Positions 20,883 to 31,778 of a stretch of 64,000 nucleotides of DNA are shown here, piece after piece (within the stretch, counting starts at the first letter, position 1; the number at the start of each line of letters is the position of its first letter). The stretch covers positions 35,450,579 to 35,514,578 of the forward strand of contig OY829542.1 of assembly GCA_963691705.1 (NCBI GenBank). Reading direction: 5' to 3'. Source of the DNA: Viola odorata (taxonomy: Eukaryota > Streptophyta > Magnoliopsida > Malpighiales > Violaceae). The notes beneath the pieces are model-generated. The model worked only from the letters and a program-made list of their open reading frames with translations, ran no database searches and was not told the DNA's origin. Position numbers and translations under genes: made by a program.

Positions 20883-20943
20883 GTGAGGGAGGGTACTAAC
20901 AAACAACTTTTAGTTTTCCTTTGTGTTTATTTTCTTTGTGCAG
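20883..20943 (+). other. Putative leader intron of F
   Basis: 61 bp between CAC|GTGAGG and TTTGTGCAG|G, with tactaac inside, ending ten bases before the gag ATG at 20953. Equivalent 59-63 bp intervals precede gag in D, E and K. Not proven to be spliced. Confidence 0.5.
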
Positions 20944-20952
20944 GTACACATC

Positions 20953-22472
20953 ATGTCCAACGACCCTACCATTACCGAAGAACATTCGGAAGTACCAACC
21001 CCACCACCCGATCCAAACATGAGCCACGGTAGCTCCATATTGGAGAAAATGATGGCTAGACTCGAGGCCATCGAAACTCGACAAGCCCAAACAGCCCCAC
21101 CACTACAAACACCACTACTACAAAGAACCCCTACATTTCCCCACTTCCAACAAAGAACCCGATCCACCGACCCAAGGAATCAACTCCTATATAGTCCTCC
21201 CGTCAATAGCAACACTGAAGGTATCTATGCCCATACTAATAGTAGTGACAATGAGGAGGATCGCCAATCACACAACCGCCAACCCTTTAACATGCCTCAC
21301 ACATCCCAGCCACTAGCGCCACCTGTCCTAAACCGACATCGGAATAGCACGTCTAACCGAGGACCCAGTATCCCACTTCACCAGGCGAACTCCTACGCGC
21401 CACCACCAATACATCCAGCCATGTCCAACCCATACATTCCATCACGTCAAACGCCTTTCTTTGACACACCACGGCACAAACCTCTAAGGGAGGCTCAAAG
21501 GGCACCTCGACATGAGGAACGGTATGATAATTATTTATACCATCTTTTGAGGGTAAAGAAGACCCCGATGTTTATTATGAATGGGAAAGTAAGATGGAAA
21601 GGATATTTACCTGTTACCCATATTCGGAAGAAAAGAAGTGTCGTCTGGCTGTTGTTGAGTTCACAGGTTTGGCGATACAATGGTGGGAGAGAGTCTTGGT
21701 CAACCGGAGATTAGATGGTGAACCACCAATAACGACTTGGACTGAACTGGTAAAAGAGATGCGGCGACGGTTTGTGCCAGTCTTCTACCTCCGAGATTTA
21801 CATCAGAAACTCCAACGATTGTATCAAGGAAGTAAAAGTGTCACGGAGTTTTACCATGAGATGTTGTCCATGTTGACATGATTGGATGTACGAGAGGGTA
21901 GTCAGGCAACCATGGCCCGATTTCTTGGTGGTCTTCGCAAGGAAATCTCCCAACAGTTGGACTTCCTTCCCTACAATACACTCAAGGAGATGTATCACCT
22001 TGCCCTAAAACTAGAATGCCAAGTAAGCTCTAAACCCCGAAACTTTGTCAATACTACTACTCCACACTCTGTGACAAATACTAAAAAGCCTTGGCAAACA
22101 AACACCTCTAAAACGAACTACCCAAAATCAACAGACTCCCGACCAAACGACACTAAATCACCCGACCCCAAGCCATACACGTCCCAAAATACCTCCACAA
22201 CACCAAACACAACCCAAAGAACCCCAAGCCGATCAATTGAGTGTTTCAAATGTGGCGGTAAAGGACACATGAGAGCCGAATGTCCAAACCGTCGCATCAT
22301 CTTGGTTCGAGAAGGAGGGGAGATAGTAAGTGAAGACGAGGAATCTGAGAGGGAAGAAGAAGCCAAATTTGAGGAAGAAGTTGAGTATAACCCTTTAGAG
22401 ATTCCCCGAAGTCTGGTTGTCCGACGGACTTTGAGTATGCAAGCCCGGGCAGATGATGAGGTCTTGGAATAG
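20953..22472 (+). pseudogene. gag: gag of F
   Basis: The ATG at 20953 begins MSNDPTITEEHSE, followed by a Pro-rich N-terminus. The retrotrans_gag core (21594-21990: LAIQWWERVL, TTWTELVKEMRRRFVP, LYQGSKSVTEFYHEM, FLGGLRKEISQQLDF) is in a second frame because about one base was lost near 21560. A TGA at 21879 interrupts it. One CCHC knuckle (CFKCGGKGHMRAEC, 22246-22287) follows a Thr/Pro/Ser-rich spacer, then an acidic tail. A TAG at 22470 separates gag from protease. It normally forms the particle that packages RNA. Confidence 0.8.
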
Positions 22473-22481
22473 AGAGAGAAC

Positions 22482-25400
22482 TTGTTCCATACAAGGGGTG
22501 TAGCTGACGGAATGGTTATGTCGATCATTATTGATAGTGGGAGCTGTGCTGATGTGGCTAGCACCTTGCTAGTTCATTCGCTTGGAATATCGACGACCAA
22601 GCACCCACACCCTTATGTGTTGAACTGGTTCAACGATGGAAGTTCGATCAAGGTAGTCAAGCAAGTAAGAGTCAAGTTTCAGATTGGAGAGTACATGGAC
22701 GAGCGAGTGTGTGACGTCGCTCCTATGCAAGCTAGCCACCTGCTGCTTGGCAGACCGTGGCAGTTTGATCGCCACGCCATTCATGACGGTTTCCGCAACA
22801 CCTACCGACTCACTCACGGCGACCGCAAATTCATGATACCACCACTCGCACCTAGTCAGGTATACGAAGACCAAATCAAGCTTGAAAGAGCGAGCGCGGT
22901 CTTCGATATTTCAATTTCTTTGCTTAAAAAAGAAGGAAGGAGTCGAGTGAAAAATATAAACGGTGAGAGTATTCAAAATAGCCCGCAAGAAAAAAATGAG
23001 CTTGCGAAAAGAGGAGAGAAAAAGGAAGGAAAGAGTGGAAACACACAGCTAGAAAAAAATGAGCTAGCTAGCGAGGTTCCGAGGGGAACGAGAGAAGAGA
23101 GAAAAGTGAGTCTCATGGGAAGATCTCGGGATGTGAGGTGTGCGCTTGTTGCGCAAAAACCCATTGTTTTTCTCCGTTTCCGTTCCTTGAGTGCGGAAAC
23201 ATCTAACACTAACCCCGTTTCCTCTTCTCCTATTTTTGTGTCTTTGATGGCAGATTTTCAAGACGTGTTTCCTGACGAGTTACCCGAAGGGCTACCACCC
23301 ATCCGAGGGATCGAGCACAAGATCGATTTGATCCCCGGTGCGCCTATGCCTAATCGCCCAGCTTATCGGTGCAACCCGATGGAAACTAAGGAGTTGGAGA
23401 CTCAAGTCGAGGCCCTGCTCGCTAAAGGTTATGTTCGAGAAAGCCTTTCCCCGTGTGCCGTTCCGGTGATCCTCGTTCCAAAGAAAGACGGTTCGTGGCG
23501 CATGTGCATGGATTGTCGAGTCATCAATAAGGTAACCATTAAATACTCGCACCCCATACCTAGACTTGATGATATGCTAGATGAACTCAGCCATGCTACA
23601 ATATTTTCTAAAATTGATTTGGCTAGTGGATATCATCAAATCCGTATGCATGAAGGAGACCAATGGAAAACTGCTTTCAAAACTAAATTTGGTCTTTATG
23701 AATGGTTAGTTATGCCTTTCGGATTAACAAATGCTCCTAGCACATTTATGCGTTTAATGAATCATGTGTTGTGTGACTTTATTGGTAACTTTGTTGTTGT
23801 TTATTTCGATGACATCTTGATATATAGTTCCACGCATGATTCCCATTTCGAGCATTTATGACTTGTATTTCTAACCCTTCGCGAGCATAAGCTTTATGCT
23901 AAACTCTCAAAGTGCGAGTTTTGTTTGGACGAAGTCCACTTTCTTGGCTTTCTTGTAGGTGCTGACGGACTCAAAGTTGATCAAGCCAAGATCAAAGCAA
24001 TTGCGGATTGGCCAACTCCGCAAAATGTGAGTGAGGTGCGCTCATTCCATGGTTTAGCCGGTTTCTATCGACGGTTCGTGAAGGATTTCTCAACGATTGC
24101 CGCGCCCCTCAACGCACTCACCAAGAAGAACGTTCCGTTCGTATGGGGGCCCGAGCAAGATGAGGCCTTTAAGACCCTTAAGGAATGCCTTGTGTCCAGC
24201 CCGGTTCTCGCCCTACCGGATTTTGACAAGACGTTTGAGGTCCAATGCGATGCAAGTGGAGTAGGGATTGGAGCTATACTGTTACAAGGAGGGCGACCGA
24301 TCGCTTATTTCAGTGAGAAGCTAAAGGACGCCCAGCTCAATTACTGCACCTATGATCGGGAACTGTACGCCCTAATTCGAACCCTCACTGTTTGGGAGCA
24401 CTACCTCATCCCGAAGGAATTCGTTGTTCAACCGACCATCTATCCCTTCGCTACGTCAAAGGACAAGGTAAGTTGAATCGTCGTCATGCTGTTTGGCTAG
24501 AGTTCATTGAGCGATTCCCATATGTGATCAAATATCTGAAAGGAAAGGAGAACACGGTCGTCGACGCCCTTTCCCGAAGGTATGCACTCATTACTTCTTT
24601 GCAATCTAAATTATTGGGATTTTCGCATATCATTGAACTGTATGAAAATGATGATGATTTTCATGTTGCGTATGATGCATGCTCGAATGGACCTTTTGAG
24701 AATTATTCTTTGCATGATGGATTCCTATTTTGTAAAGGTCGATTATGTGTGCCCAAATGTAGCATGCGTGAGCTTCTCATTAAAGAGGCTCACGGTGGTG
24801 GACTTAGTAGTCACTTCGGTATTAACAAAACTTTGAGCACTTTAAAAGAACATTTTTATTGGCCGCATATGCGTCCTATGATAACTCGTATTGTTAATGC
24901 ATGCATTGAATGTCATCGTGCTAAATCTACATCTCATGATCATGGTCGTTACATGCCATTACCTGTTGCTTCACACCCTTGGTGCGATATTTCCATGGAT
25001 TTTGTACTAGGATTACCCCAAACTAGTAATGGAAAAGACGCTATCTTTGTTGTTGTTGATCGATTTTTTAAGATGGCACATTTTATTCCTTGCAAATCCA
25101 CTGCTGATACTTCTCATGTAGCTAACCTATTTTTCCGAGAGGTTGTTCACCTCCACGGCATACCACGCACCATTGTCAGTGATCGAGACTCAAAATTCTT
25201 GAGTCATTTTTGGCGTGTCCTATGGGCCAAGTCGGGGACCAAGCTCCTGTTTTCTACATCTTACCACCCCCAAACAGATGGCCAGACAGAGGTAGTCAAT
25301 CGAACTCTAGGTAACTTACTTCGAATCATGGTACCAAACTATTCGAAGAATTGGGATCAATGTCTTCCCTTTATTGAATTTGCATATAATCGTACCATGC

Positions 25401-25899
25401 ATTCTGCTACTTTATATTCTCCATTTGAGCTCGTTTATGGGTTCAACCCACTCACCCCCATAGACTTGCTCCCGCTACCTGTTTCTCATATATCCAACTT
25501 AGATGGAGAAGAACGAGCAGCCAAAGTGAAGGAGTTACATGCTAAGGCGAAGCAAAGAATGGAAAACGTGAACGCCAAACTCGAGGAGAAGCGCAATGCC
25601 GGCAAACGAGTCAAATCCTTTGAAGTTGGAGATTGGGTTTGGGTGCATCTACGCAAGGAGCGTTTCCCTCACCTTCGGAAGTCCAAATTGAGCCATAAAG
25701 GGGCTGCTCCTTTCCTTATTGTTAACAAGATTAACGATAATGCTTATGTTTTAGACATTCCTACATCTTTTGCTGTCTCCTCTACTACTTTCAACATTAC
25801 TGATTTATCTTCATATTTTGTAGAGGATTCAGATGACGATGACCTTGAGGACGTGCAGACTTTGGATTCGAGGTCGAATCCAGTCGAAGGGGGAGGGGA
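22482..25899 (+). pseudogene. pol: pol of F: protease, RT, RNase H, integrase
   Basis: Protease: [10 protein letters not shown] (22527 on) and LLLGRPW. A charged linker with QEKNELA/LEKNELA repeats (22975-23080) follows. [56 protein letters not shown] and the catalytic [10 protein letters not shown] (23798-23827). RNase [16 protein letters not shown] and YDRELYALI (24239-24380). Integrase: H..H..C..C (24790-24920), SMDFVLGLP, IVSDRDSKF, YHPQTDGQTE and KLSHKGAAPF. Breaks: TGA at 23861 and a frameshift near 24410-24440. All catalytic residues I looked for are present. The frame continues into the LTR. Confidence 0.85.
25887..25899 (+). promoter_or_regulatory. Polypurine tract of F
   Basis: AAGGGGGAGGGGA directly before the 3' LTR primes plus-strand DNA synthesis. 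The same kind of tract, reversed, is beside LTR 2 of H. Confidence 0.9.
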
Positions 25900-26353
25900 T
25901 GATACGATCGCGCCAATCGCATCGCATACTCGAAGCCAACGTCAAAATCTCGTAGCGCTTATTCTCCAACATTTACGCTACGAGGAGGAGCACCCAAAGT
26001 CTAAGGATCAATGGAGTTCATGCATACAAATCCAAGGACCAAAGGAGAATGTATGCACAAACTCTATTCAGCCCAAGACCAGCAGCAGCAGCCCAGACGC
26101 TAGCCAGGGCCCATTGTCCAACCCAGCCCAGCACGCAGCAAGCAAGCAACAGCCCATCAACGCACGCCGCAGCAGCACACGGCGTCGTTCCAGCAGCAGC
26201 CCACTCCTGCGCCCACCAACGCTGCTTCCATACGTCCCAGCCCACGATGCCACAAGACCAGGCCTTGCTCCACAGGTCCAGCGCCCACGTCGTCCACACA
26301 ATCCGGTAGTGAGGGCTGAATTAATTCCAAGGCTTGGAATTTGGCAGCTATAA
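25900..26353 (+). other. pol C-terminal extension of F inside the 3' LTR
   Basis: The integrase frame does not stop at the LTR border (25900). It runs 151 more codons to 26353, starting TIAPIASHTRSQRQNL and then Ser/Pro/Gln/Arg-rich sequence encoded by the CAG-rich LTR part. Frame extension into the 3' LTR is a described trait of some CRM elements. Whether the repeat-coded tail was ever functional is uncertain. Confidence 0.6.
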
Positions 26354-26858
26354 ATAGATATGTTTAGTTTACTTTAACACTCGCTTTTTGATCATTGATA
26401 AACACTCAATCTTGAAGCCATTTTTAGTTTAATTATTGCTTGTAATTTTCTTATTTTCTTTCCCTAAATTTCTTGTAAACTTTCGATCTTAAGCTAGCAA
26501 ATTCATTGCAAGTTTGAGTTCGATACTTCAAGTATTCTCACTATAGAAAGGTTGCTCGTTCTTCGTTAACGAGAGGGTTTTCTTGAATTTACTTGTTCAT
26601 ATTATCATCCATATTTCACTTCTAAAATTTCCGATTCAAGAACCATTAATCTTGAATTAAAATTCCCTTATTTTTCCATACACCTTTCTAAAATTCATAC
26701 ATCTTTCCATTACAAATTCCCGCTGCGCCTACTTCCCAAATTCATTCCGAAACATCCAATCCCCGAATTTCGTCAAAAACATTACATAATCCTTCCTTAT
26801 CCGAACCATCCCCAATCGAGACTAGTTCCTTGCAATTCAACATCGAAGGATCCTAACA
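25900..26858 (+). repeat. 3' LTR of F
   Basis: 959 bp, mate of 19308-20272. The 6-bp length difference falls in the AGC repeat near 26165. TATA box at 26349-26356. Confidence 0.95.
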
Positions 26859-27728
26859 GTTTCCTTCTACAACTATCGCTCCTGATTCTCCAATTTCTCA
26901 CTGTATTCCCGATGTAGTAGTCACGTCTTCCGCTGCGGATTCAGTTGCTGTGTTGCTGCCTAAAGCCCTTCCGTAATTGTTCTTCACTCCAATCTCGAAT
27001 GTGATTGCCGAGGGTTCTTCTTCAAGTCCAACAGTCAATCTTTCCTATGGCGGCCCTAACGGGACCCCGAACTATCGTATGAACTTGACAGGGTTCTGTT
27101 TTAACGGTCTCCGCGTTGTCGGGGTGTCCAGTCCTTTTTCTAGAGATGAGTTTACGGCACCCTTGATAGGGGAAATGATGAGTTCCCGCGAAGAGAAAGA
27201 GAAATTTCTTCAGCTTTCTCTAAAAGCCCACCACCGGCATATTATGAATGACTCTCTGGATATCTTCCGCCATCTAAACTATCTGTTCAAAGTTCATGAC
27301 CATGAATTGTGAAACTTTTCTAGCGCGATATGATCTCAAAAGGTGCAGCTTGACCGAACGGCGGACCAAGTGGGGTTGCTAACACGTCTCCATGATGAGT
27401 CACGGAAGGAACTAAGCAGAGAGAAATCCGCAGAGAAAGCGAAGGTTGAGGTTCTGGAGGCAGAGTTGGCGTTGGAAAAGAAGAAAAATCTCCTTCTTCA
27501 TGAAGAGATGCTAGCTCGAGACGAGGAGTTTGCCAGGACACCCGCTTTAAGGGTGACTCTTCTGATCCGGCCCAAGTTGCTGACTATGTTTCTGTCGTGA
27601 TGGACGAGGTTAGCGAAAGTAGGAATGGCTCATCTGCCCTGGAGGGAGAAAGAACTGACGACAACGGTGGTGGGGGTGCACAACATTTTCCCCCGAGGGG
27701 TGACTCGAGTGCCGCAGCAAATTCTTGA

Positions 27729-28377
27729 ATCTCCCCCTTGATTGTTATTCCATTTGCTATCTGTATTTCTTTTATTCTTCCCTGGAAAATCATTTGACAT
27801 CATTCTTTCTGTAATAATGTTGATGCCATGCAGCCTTTATCGCACCATTTGGTTCATTGTATTGTTGCTATTACTCACTCTTCGTTAGGCTCTCTGTACT
27901 GTCGCGTCGTTTCGTGAGGTAGCGCGGTGAGGCTAGCACTGCTTTTTAGGTCATTAAATGCTACGAATCCCTAATTAATGTGATTTGAAGAGTAATGATG
28001 AGGAAAGACACGTGTCCTTCTCACGGAGAGGCGTTTGAAGCAGGCGCTTTCTAGGGAGATGCGAGTGCTGAAGCGTTTTATCATCGTTTTAAAAATCATC
28101 GTTTTAAAACTTACGCCTTCTCGTGCGTGCCACGCTCTTTGTCACGCCGCTTCGCCATGTGTCAGTTGTTAACTGGTCATGCCATTTTTACCCTCTTAGG
28201 GTTATATATAATGTTTTCCCTATCTCCTCTTTCTTTTTTAATCTCCTTTCTCGTCCGTTGTTACCTTCTGGAAAATAACCCGCGCCGCTCCTTCTTTCTG
28301 GTCTGGGACTCCTGGTGTTTTCTTTTGCGAAGGTACACACGCCCTTTCTTTCTCTTTCTTTCTTCTTTTTGTTGGTC
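27729..28377 (+). other. Spacer between a3 and a4 in B
   Basis: No frame of note. It should hold the a3 3' end (taataatg near 27810) and the a4 promoter. A candidate TATA (gttatatataatg, 28200) lies 175 bp before the a4 ATG. C has the matching spacer at 53570-54248. Confidence 0.4.
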
Positions 28378-30685
28378 ATGGCTAAGACTCGTTCTAAGAA
28401 ATCTGCCGAGGAAGGAGATCCTCAAAGGTCTGTTGGGGAAGAAAAAATTGACAATACGCCCACTTCTCTCTATACTCTGCCTTTAATTCATCGTAAATTG
28501 GCCGAGTCTAATGCTCGGTTACCTAAGGATTATCCCGTGCATGTTGCTTCTGAATCGCTCCGCCTGAACAGTCCCTTGCTTGGTAATAGTAGAATGTTGT
28601 ATGCTAAATTATTTGATTATGGGTTTCGACATCCCCTTGATCCGCTCGTGAAATTGTTGCTGGCTGATTCTGACTTGGCTCCGGCTCAGTTGAGCCCTAA
28701 CACGATTGGCGTTGTTAGTGCCTTTGCAGCATTGTGCCGATTCAAAGGGATTGAATCCCCCTCTTTAGCGTTACTTTATAATATTTTCCAGCTGTACTCT
28801 CGTAAGGGGGTGATATCGATATCCCCCCGTTATGAAGATAGCTCGCTGAAGCCCTTTACTTGGAAACTCATGGGCATTGAATTCTCCATTCCTGGCTGGA
28901 AGGAGGGATTTTTCATTGTTGACCTGCCTGAGCCTTTATGGAGGGTCGGCTTTAATGAAGAAATTAAAGATGGGGCTTGGGGTAGCAGGAAAACCCTCTC
29001 TGACCCGGAAGATGGTTGGCTGAAGATGCTGCTTCAACTGAACTTTAGCGTTGACGCCCGTAAAGTGGCTAACGGGTTGGATATGAAGAAATGCAAAAAG
29101 GGTGAGAGTTTGGCCTTTTTCTTTACGCTGTAGGGAAGTACTAACGCTAACATTTTGTAACTGTGCAATGCCTCCACCTGGTTGGGAGCCTGAGTACTTT
29201 CGAAGGAAGAGGAAATGGGAGCAAAGGAAAAAGGCGGAAGCCGTGGCGGAAGCTATTGCAGCTGCTACCGCTGTTGAAAGAGAGGTTACTGCTGCTACTC
29301 TAGACACTGCCCAAGCGCCACCTCAACGAACTCGTGCTATAAAGAAGAAGAGGGTTGGGAAAGCGAGCGTTACGCATCTCGCTTCTTCCCAGACTGCCGT
29401 TTCTTCGGAGACGACAGCTGATACGATCCCTTCTGGAATTCCTCTGATTCCTTTAAGCACCCAGGTATTTATTTTTTTTCCCTACCACTTTCTTTCTTTC
29501 TGCGCAGTTTTCTTATTATGCTTTTGTGTTATTAGGAAGTCGGCGCTATTTCTGCTCGTTCATCTTCTCAAGGCGGTATGTCTATCGCGGAGTCCCTCAT
29601 AGAGCGTCAGAAGAAGGCTCGTTATGAGCTTCAAAATAGCCCTTCGTTGTCTACCGCTAATCCTCCTCTGACGACCCTTGGGGGAGGTGGTGCGCCTGTT
29701 GAGCAATCGCAAGGCGCTAGTTTCGACGGCGATCCTCACATTTTTTGTGATTCTCCGCTCTATTCTTCTTCCGCTGCTACAGGTTTTAACTCGAGCGTTC
29801 TTAATCTTGGAGCGCTTGGTGGGGAGGGGCCTTTTGTTCCTAGCATGGGAGGTTCCAATAGCCGCCCTCCTTCTCCCTCTACTCTACTTTTCATTCCGAT
29901 GTCTCCATCTACTGTCGCGAGGGGCGGCCCTGTTCCCAACTTGATGGTTGGTGCCACTTCGTATCTTTTCTCCCGTTATCCCTACTCACCAGATTGACTT
30001 GCGCTTTTTTAGAGATAATGCTCTGCAATTTCTGGCAGATGCTAGCAGTGACGCTATCCTCGCGTCTACCTCCTTCCTGGTAGCTGAGATGATGTTTCTT
30101 CAAAGAGAGAGGGATGCCTTTGTGGCTAAGAGTCAATAGGAGCGCATAAACTTCCTCCATTCTTAAGTGTTTTCTTCCTTCTGCCATCTCCATTACATGG
30201 ATGAGGAAAATGCTAGAATGACGGCAGACGGGCAAGGGGAGATAGATAAGCTGATGTCTGAGCGTCAGGGTCTCCTGGACGCCCTTACCGCTGCCAAACA
30301 AGAATCAGAGACTGCTAAGCGAGAGGCAGCGACTGCTAAGCAGGAGATGGAAGCTGTTAGGCTTGCCTTAGAGGAGGAGAAACAGAAGAGTATTGCTTTG
30401 AACGAACGCCTTTCTCAGGAGGAAGCCGAGTTAGGTCGGGAGAGGCAGAGGAATGCTGAGATATCTACCGAGCTTGCTCTTTCTGCCGAGAAGAGCCGTT
30501 GGTACTTGAAGGAAGGTGGGGCAGTCATGTCAGAGGCCCTTATGTATAATTATAGGGTAGAGAACCTTCGTATTCAAGTTCTTGCTGACTTCTTCTACAA
30601 GAGGGCCGTAACCATTTCTGATGAGGACTTCTATCGCTCAAGAACCGTTCAGCAAGGAAGAGGCAATACGTCAACTGCTCCTTAG
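28378..30685 (+). pseudogene. a4 in B: second PF04195-like + coiled-coil gene
   Basis: Exon 1 (28378-29101) opens MAKTRSKKSAEEG and holds an unbroken PF04195-like domain: LYAKLFDYGFRHPLDP, LAPAQLSPNTIG, AFAALCRFKGI, IFQLYSRKGVISISPRY, FFIVDLPEPLW. Intron 1 (from 29102) is phase 1 like that of a3, but its acceptor seems lost by one base (ctgtg where C has ctgtag, near 29165). Exon 2 is basic and Ala-rich (29167-29464). Intron 2 is 29465-29535. Exon 3 has a Gly/Ser/Pro-rich linker, a frameshift near 29990, a stop at 30137, then a long coiled coil (30195-30560) and the end STAP at 30685. It is a paralogue of a3; its function is unknown. Confidence 0.7.
29465..29535 (+). other. Intron 2 of a4 in B
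   Basis: 71 bp, CAG|GTATTT ... GTTATTAG|G, pyrimidine-rich, phase 0. The homologous intron in C is 55367-55468, also phase 0. Confidence 0.65.
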
Positions 30686-31182
30686 GCATCATGCCTTATT
30701 TATTTTTGATTTTTGTAGCCGATGCGCCTTCCTCTATATTATTTCGTAATATTAACAATATTACTTCTCTCTCGGTTAGGCCGCTGCTTTTTTGAATGAA
30801 ATTTCTTTATCCACTTCGCTTCATAATACTATTTGTGCGATTGTTCAACCGCGGCGTTTGCTGCCGTGTTTCTGTTCTTGGAGACATATCATTTCTATAA
30901 TGGCTTGACTTTCAATACAGGCTTCTCAGCTGCATCTTTCTGTTACCTTATCATTGTGTCTCTGGTAGTGTTTCCGAGGATGAGTCAGCGTTACTTCTGT
31001 CCGTGTTTTACTCAAATCAATGCCACCCTTTGTTGTTAGGGGAATTATCTAGCCTTGCTAAATTCAGGCCTACTGCGACAATGTTGCTGTGATATGGACG
31101 CCTCTCCGGCTCTACTTCACCGGGTATCAACCGCTCGGTTACTAGCTGGGGTATCTCTTTTCATTCTAAATATCAACGGTTG

Positions 31183-31690
31183 GCTTGGGGCGTGCCTCGT
31201 CTTAATGAGCCGTCTGATCAGGATCGGGCATCACAAGGATAGGATTTTCACTCCCAAGCGCTGAAACCTCGCGTCTCTGGAGCGTGCCTCATCTTAGTGG
31301 TCCGTCTGTGTGAGCATGGTTGCCACAAGGATAGGATTTTCACTTCCAGGATGGAGTTGCTTTCTCCTCGGGGCGTGCCTCGTCTTAATGGGTCGTCTAT
31401 GTGAGCACGGTTGCCACAAGGACAGGATTTTCACTCCCGAGGATACCGGGGCGTGCCTCATCTTAATGCGCTGTCTATGTGAGCATGGTTACCACAAGGA
31501 TAGGATTTTCACTCTCGGGGGCGTTGGGGCATGCCTCGTCTTAATGGGTCGTCTATGTGAACACGGTTACCACAAGGATAGGATTTTCACTCCCAACACT
31601 ATGTTATGCCAGGGCGTGCCTCGTTTTAGTGAGCTGTCTGATCAGGACCAGCCATCACAAGGATAGGATTTTCACTCCTGGCATTCTTCA
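31183..31690 (+). repeat. Minisatellite in B, six units of 78-92 bp
   Basis: Each unit contains gcgtgcctcgtcttaatg and later cacaaggataggattttcac, starting near 31187, 31280, 31369, 31448, 31526 and 31613. Spacers differ in length. It lies between the end of a4 and the end of integrase, i.e. the 3' untranslated zone of the element. The 30686-31182 stretch before it has no coding signal. Confidence 0.85.
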
Positions 31691-31778
31691 TTGCCTGTAT
31701 ATTTCCAGCTGTAAAGTGCACGGAGAGTGCTTCTGATTCATTTGTTAGAATAATGCCGACATTACCGGATAAGAAAGA

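Larger units (their letters stand above)
19308..26858 (+). mobile_element. F: nearly complete CRM-like chromovirus inside a3 of B
   Basis: 7551 bp, with LTRs 19308-20272 and 25900-26858, target repeat GTTTC (19303-19307, 26859-26863), PBS at 20275, polypurine tract 25887-25899, and gag, protease, RT, RNase H and integrase in the usual gypsy order. There is no chromodomain, and the pol frame runs into the 3' LTR, both seen in CRM-group elements. The clade is an inference. LTRs differ at about two dozen sites by eye (2-3%) plus a 6-bp repeat-length change, so the insertion is fairly recent. Three stops and two frameshifts make it non-autonomous. Confidence 0.85.
13787..27728 (+). pseudogene. 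a3 in B: PF04195-like + coiled-coil gene, split by H and F
   Basis: Exon 1 is 13787-14386 plus 18638-18747. It opens MVRNRPRQV and, after a frame shift near 13910, has YFKMFLYGFRFPVHD, LNPAQITPSSWCG, YAFLRACELKNIFTP and FFVLELP, a PF04195-type core. Exon 2 is 18813-19307 plus 26859-27728. It holds an SPPPGEG linker, KTVARGERR, the SDDEDMD acidic block, Ser/Thr-rich sequence and a coiled coil (about 27360-27520: EKSAEKAKVEVLEAELALEK). H sits in exon 1 and F in exon 2. Stops at 18928 and 26972 and frame changes show it is dead apart from the insertions. Confidence 0.7.

Noticed and set aside
31183..31690. Regular repeats that could suggest a CRISPR array
   Set aside because: Units are 78-92 bp with no unique spacers of constant size, inside a plant retrotransposon; it is a minisatellite.
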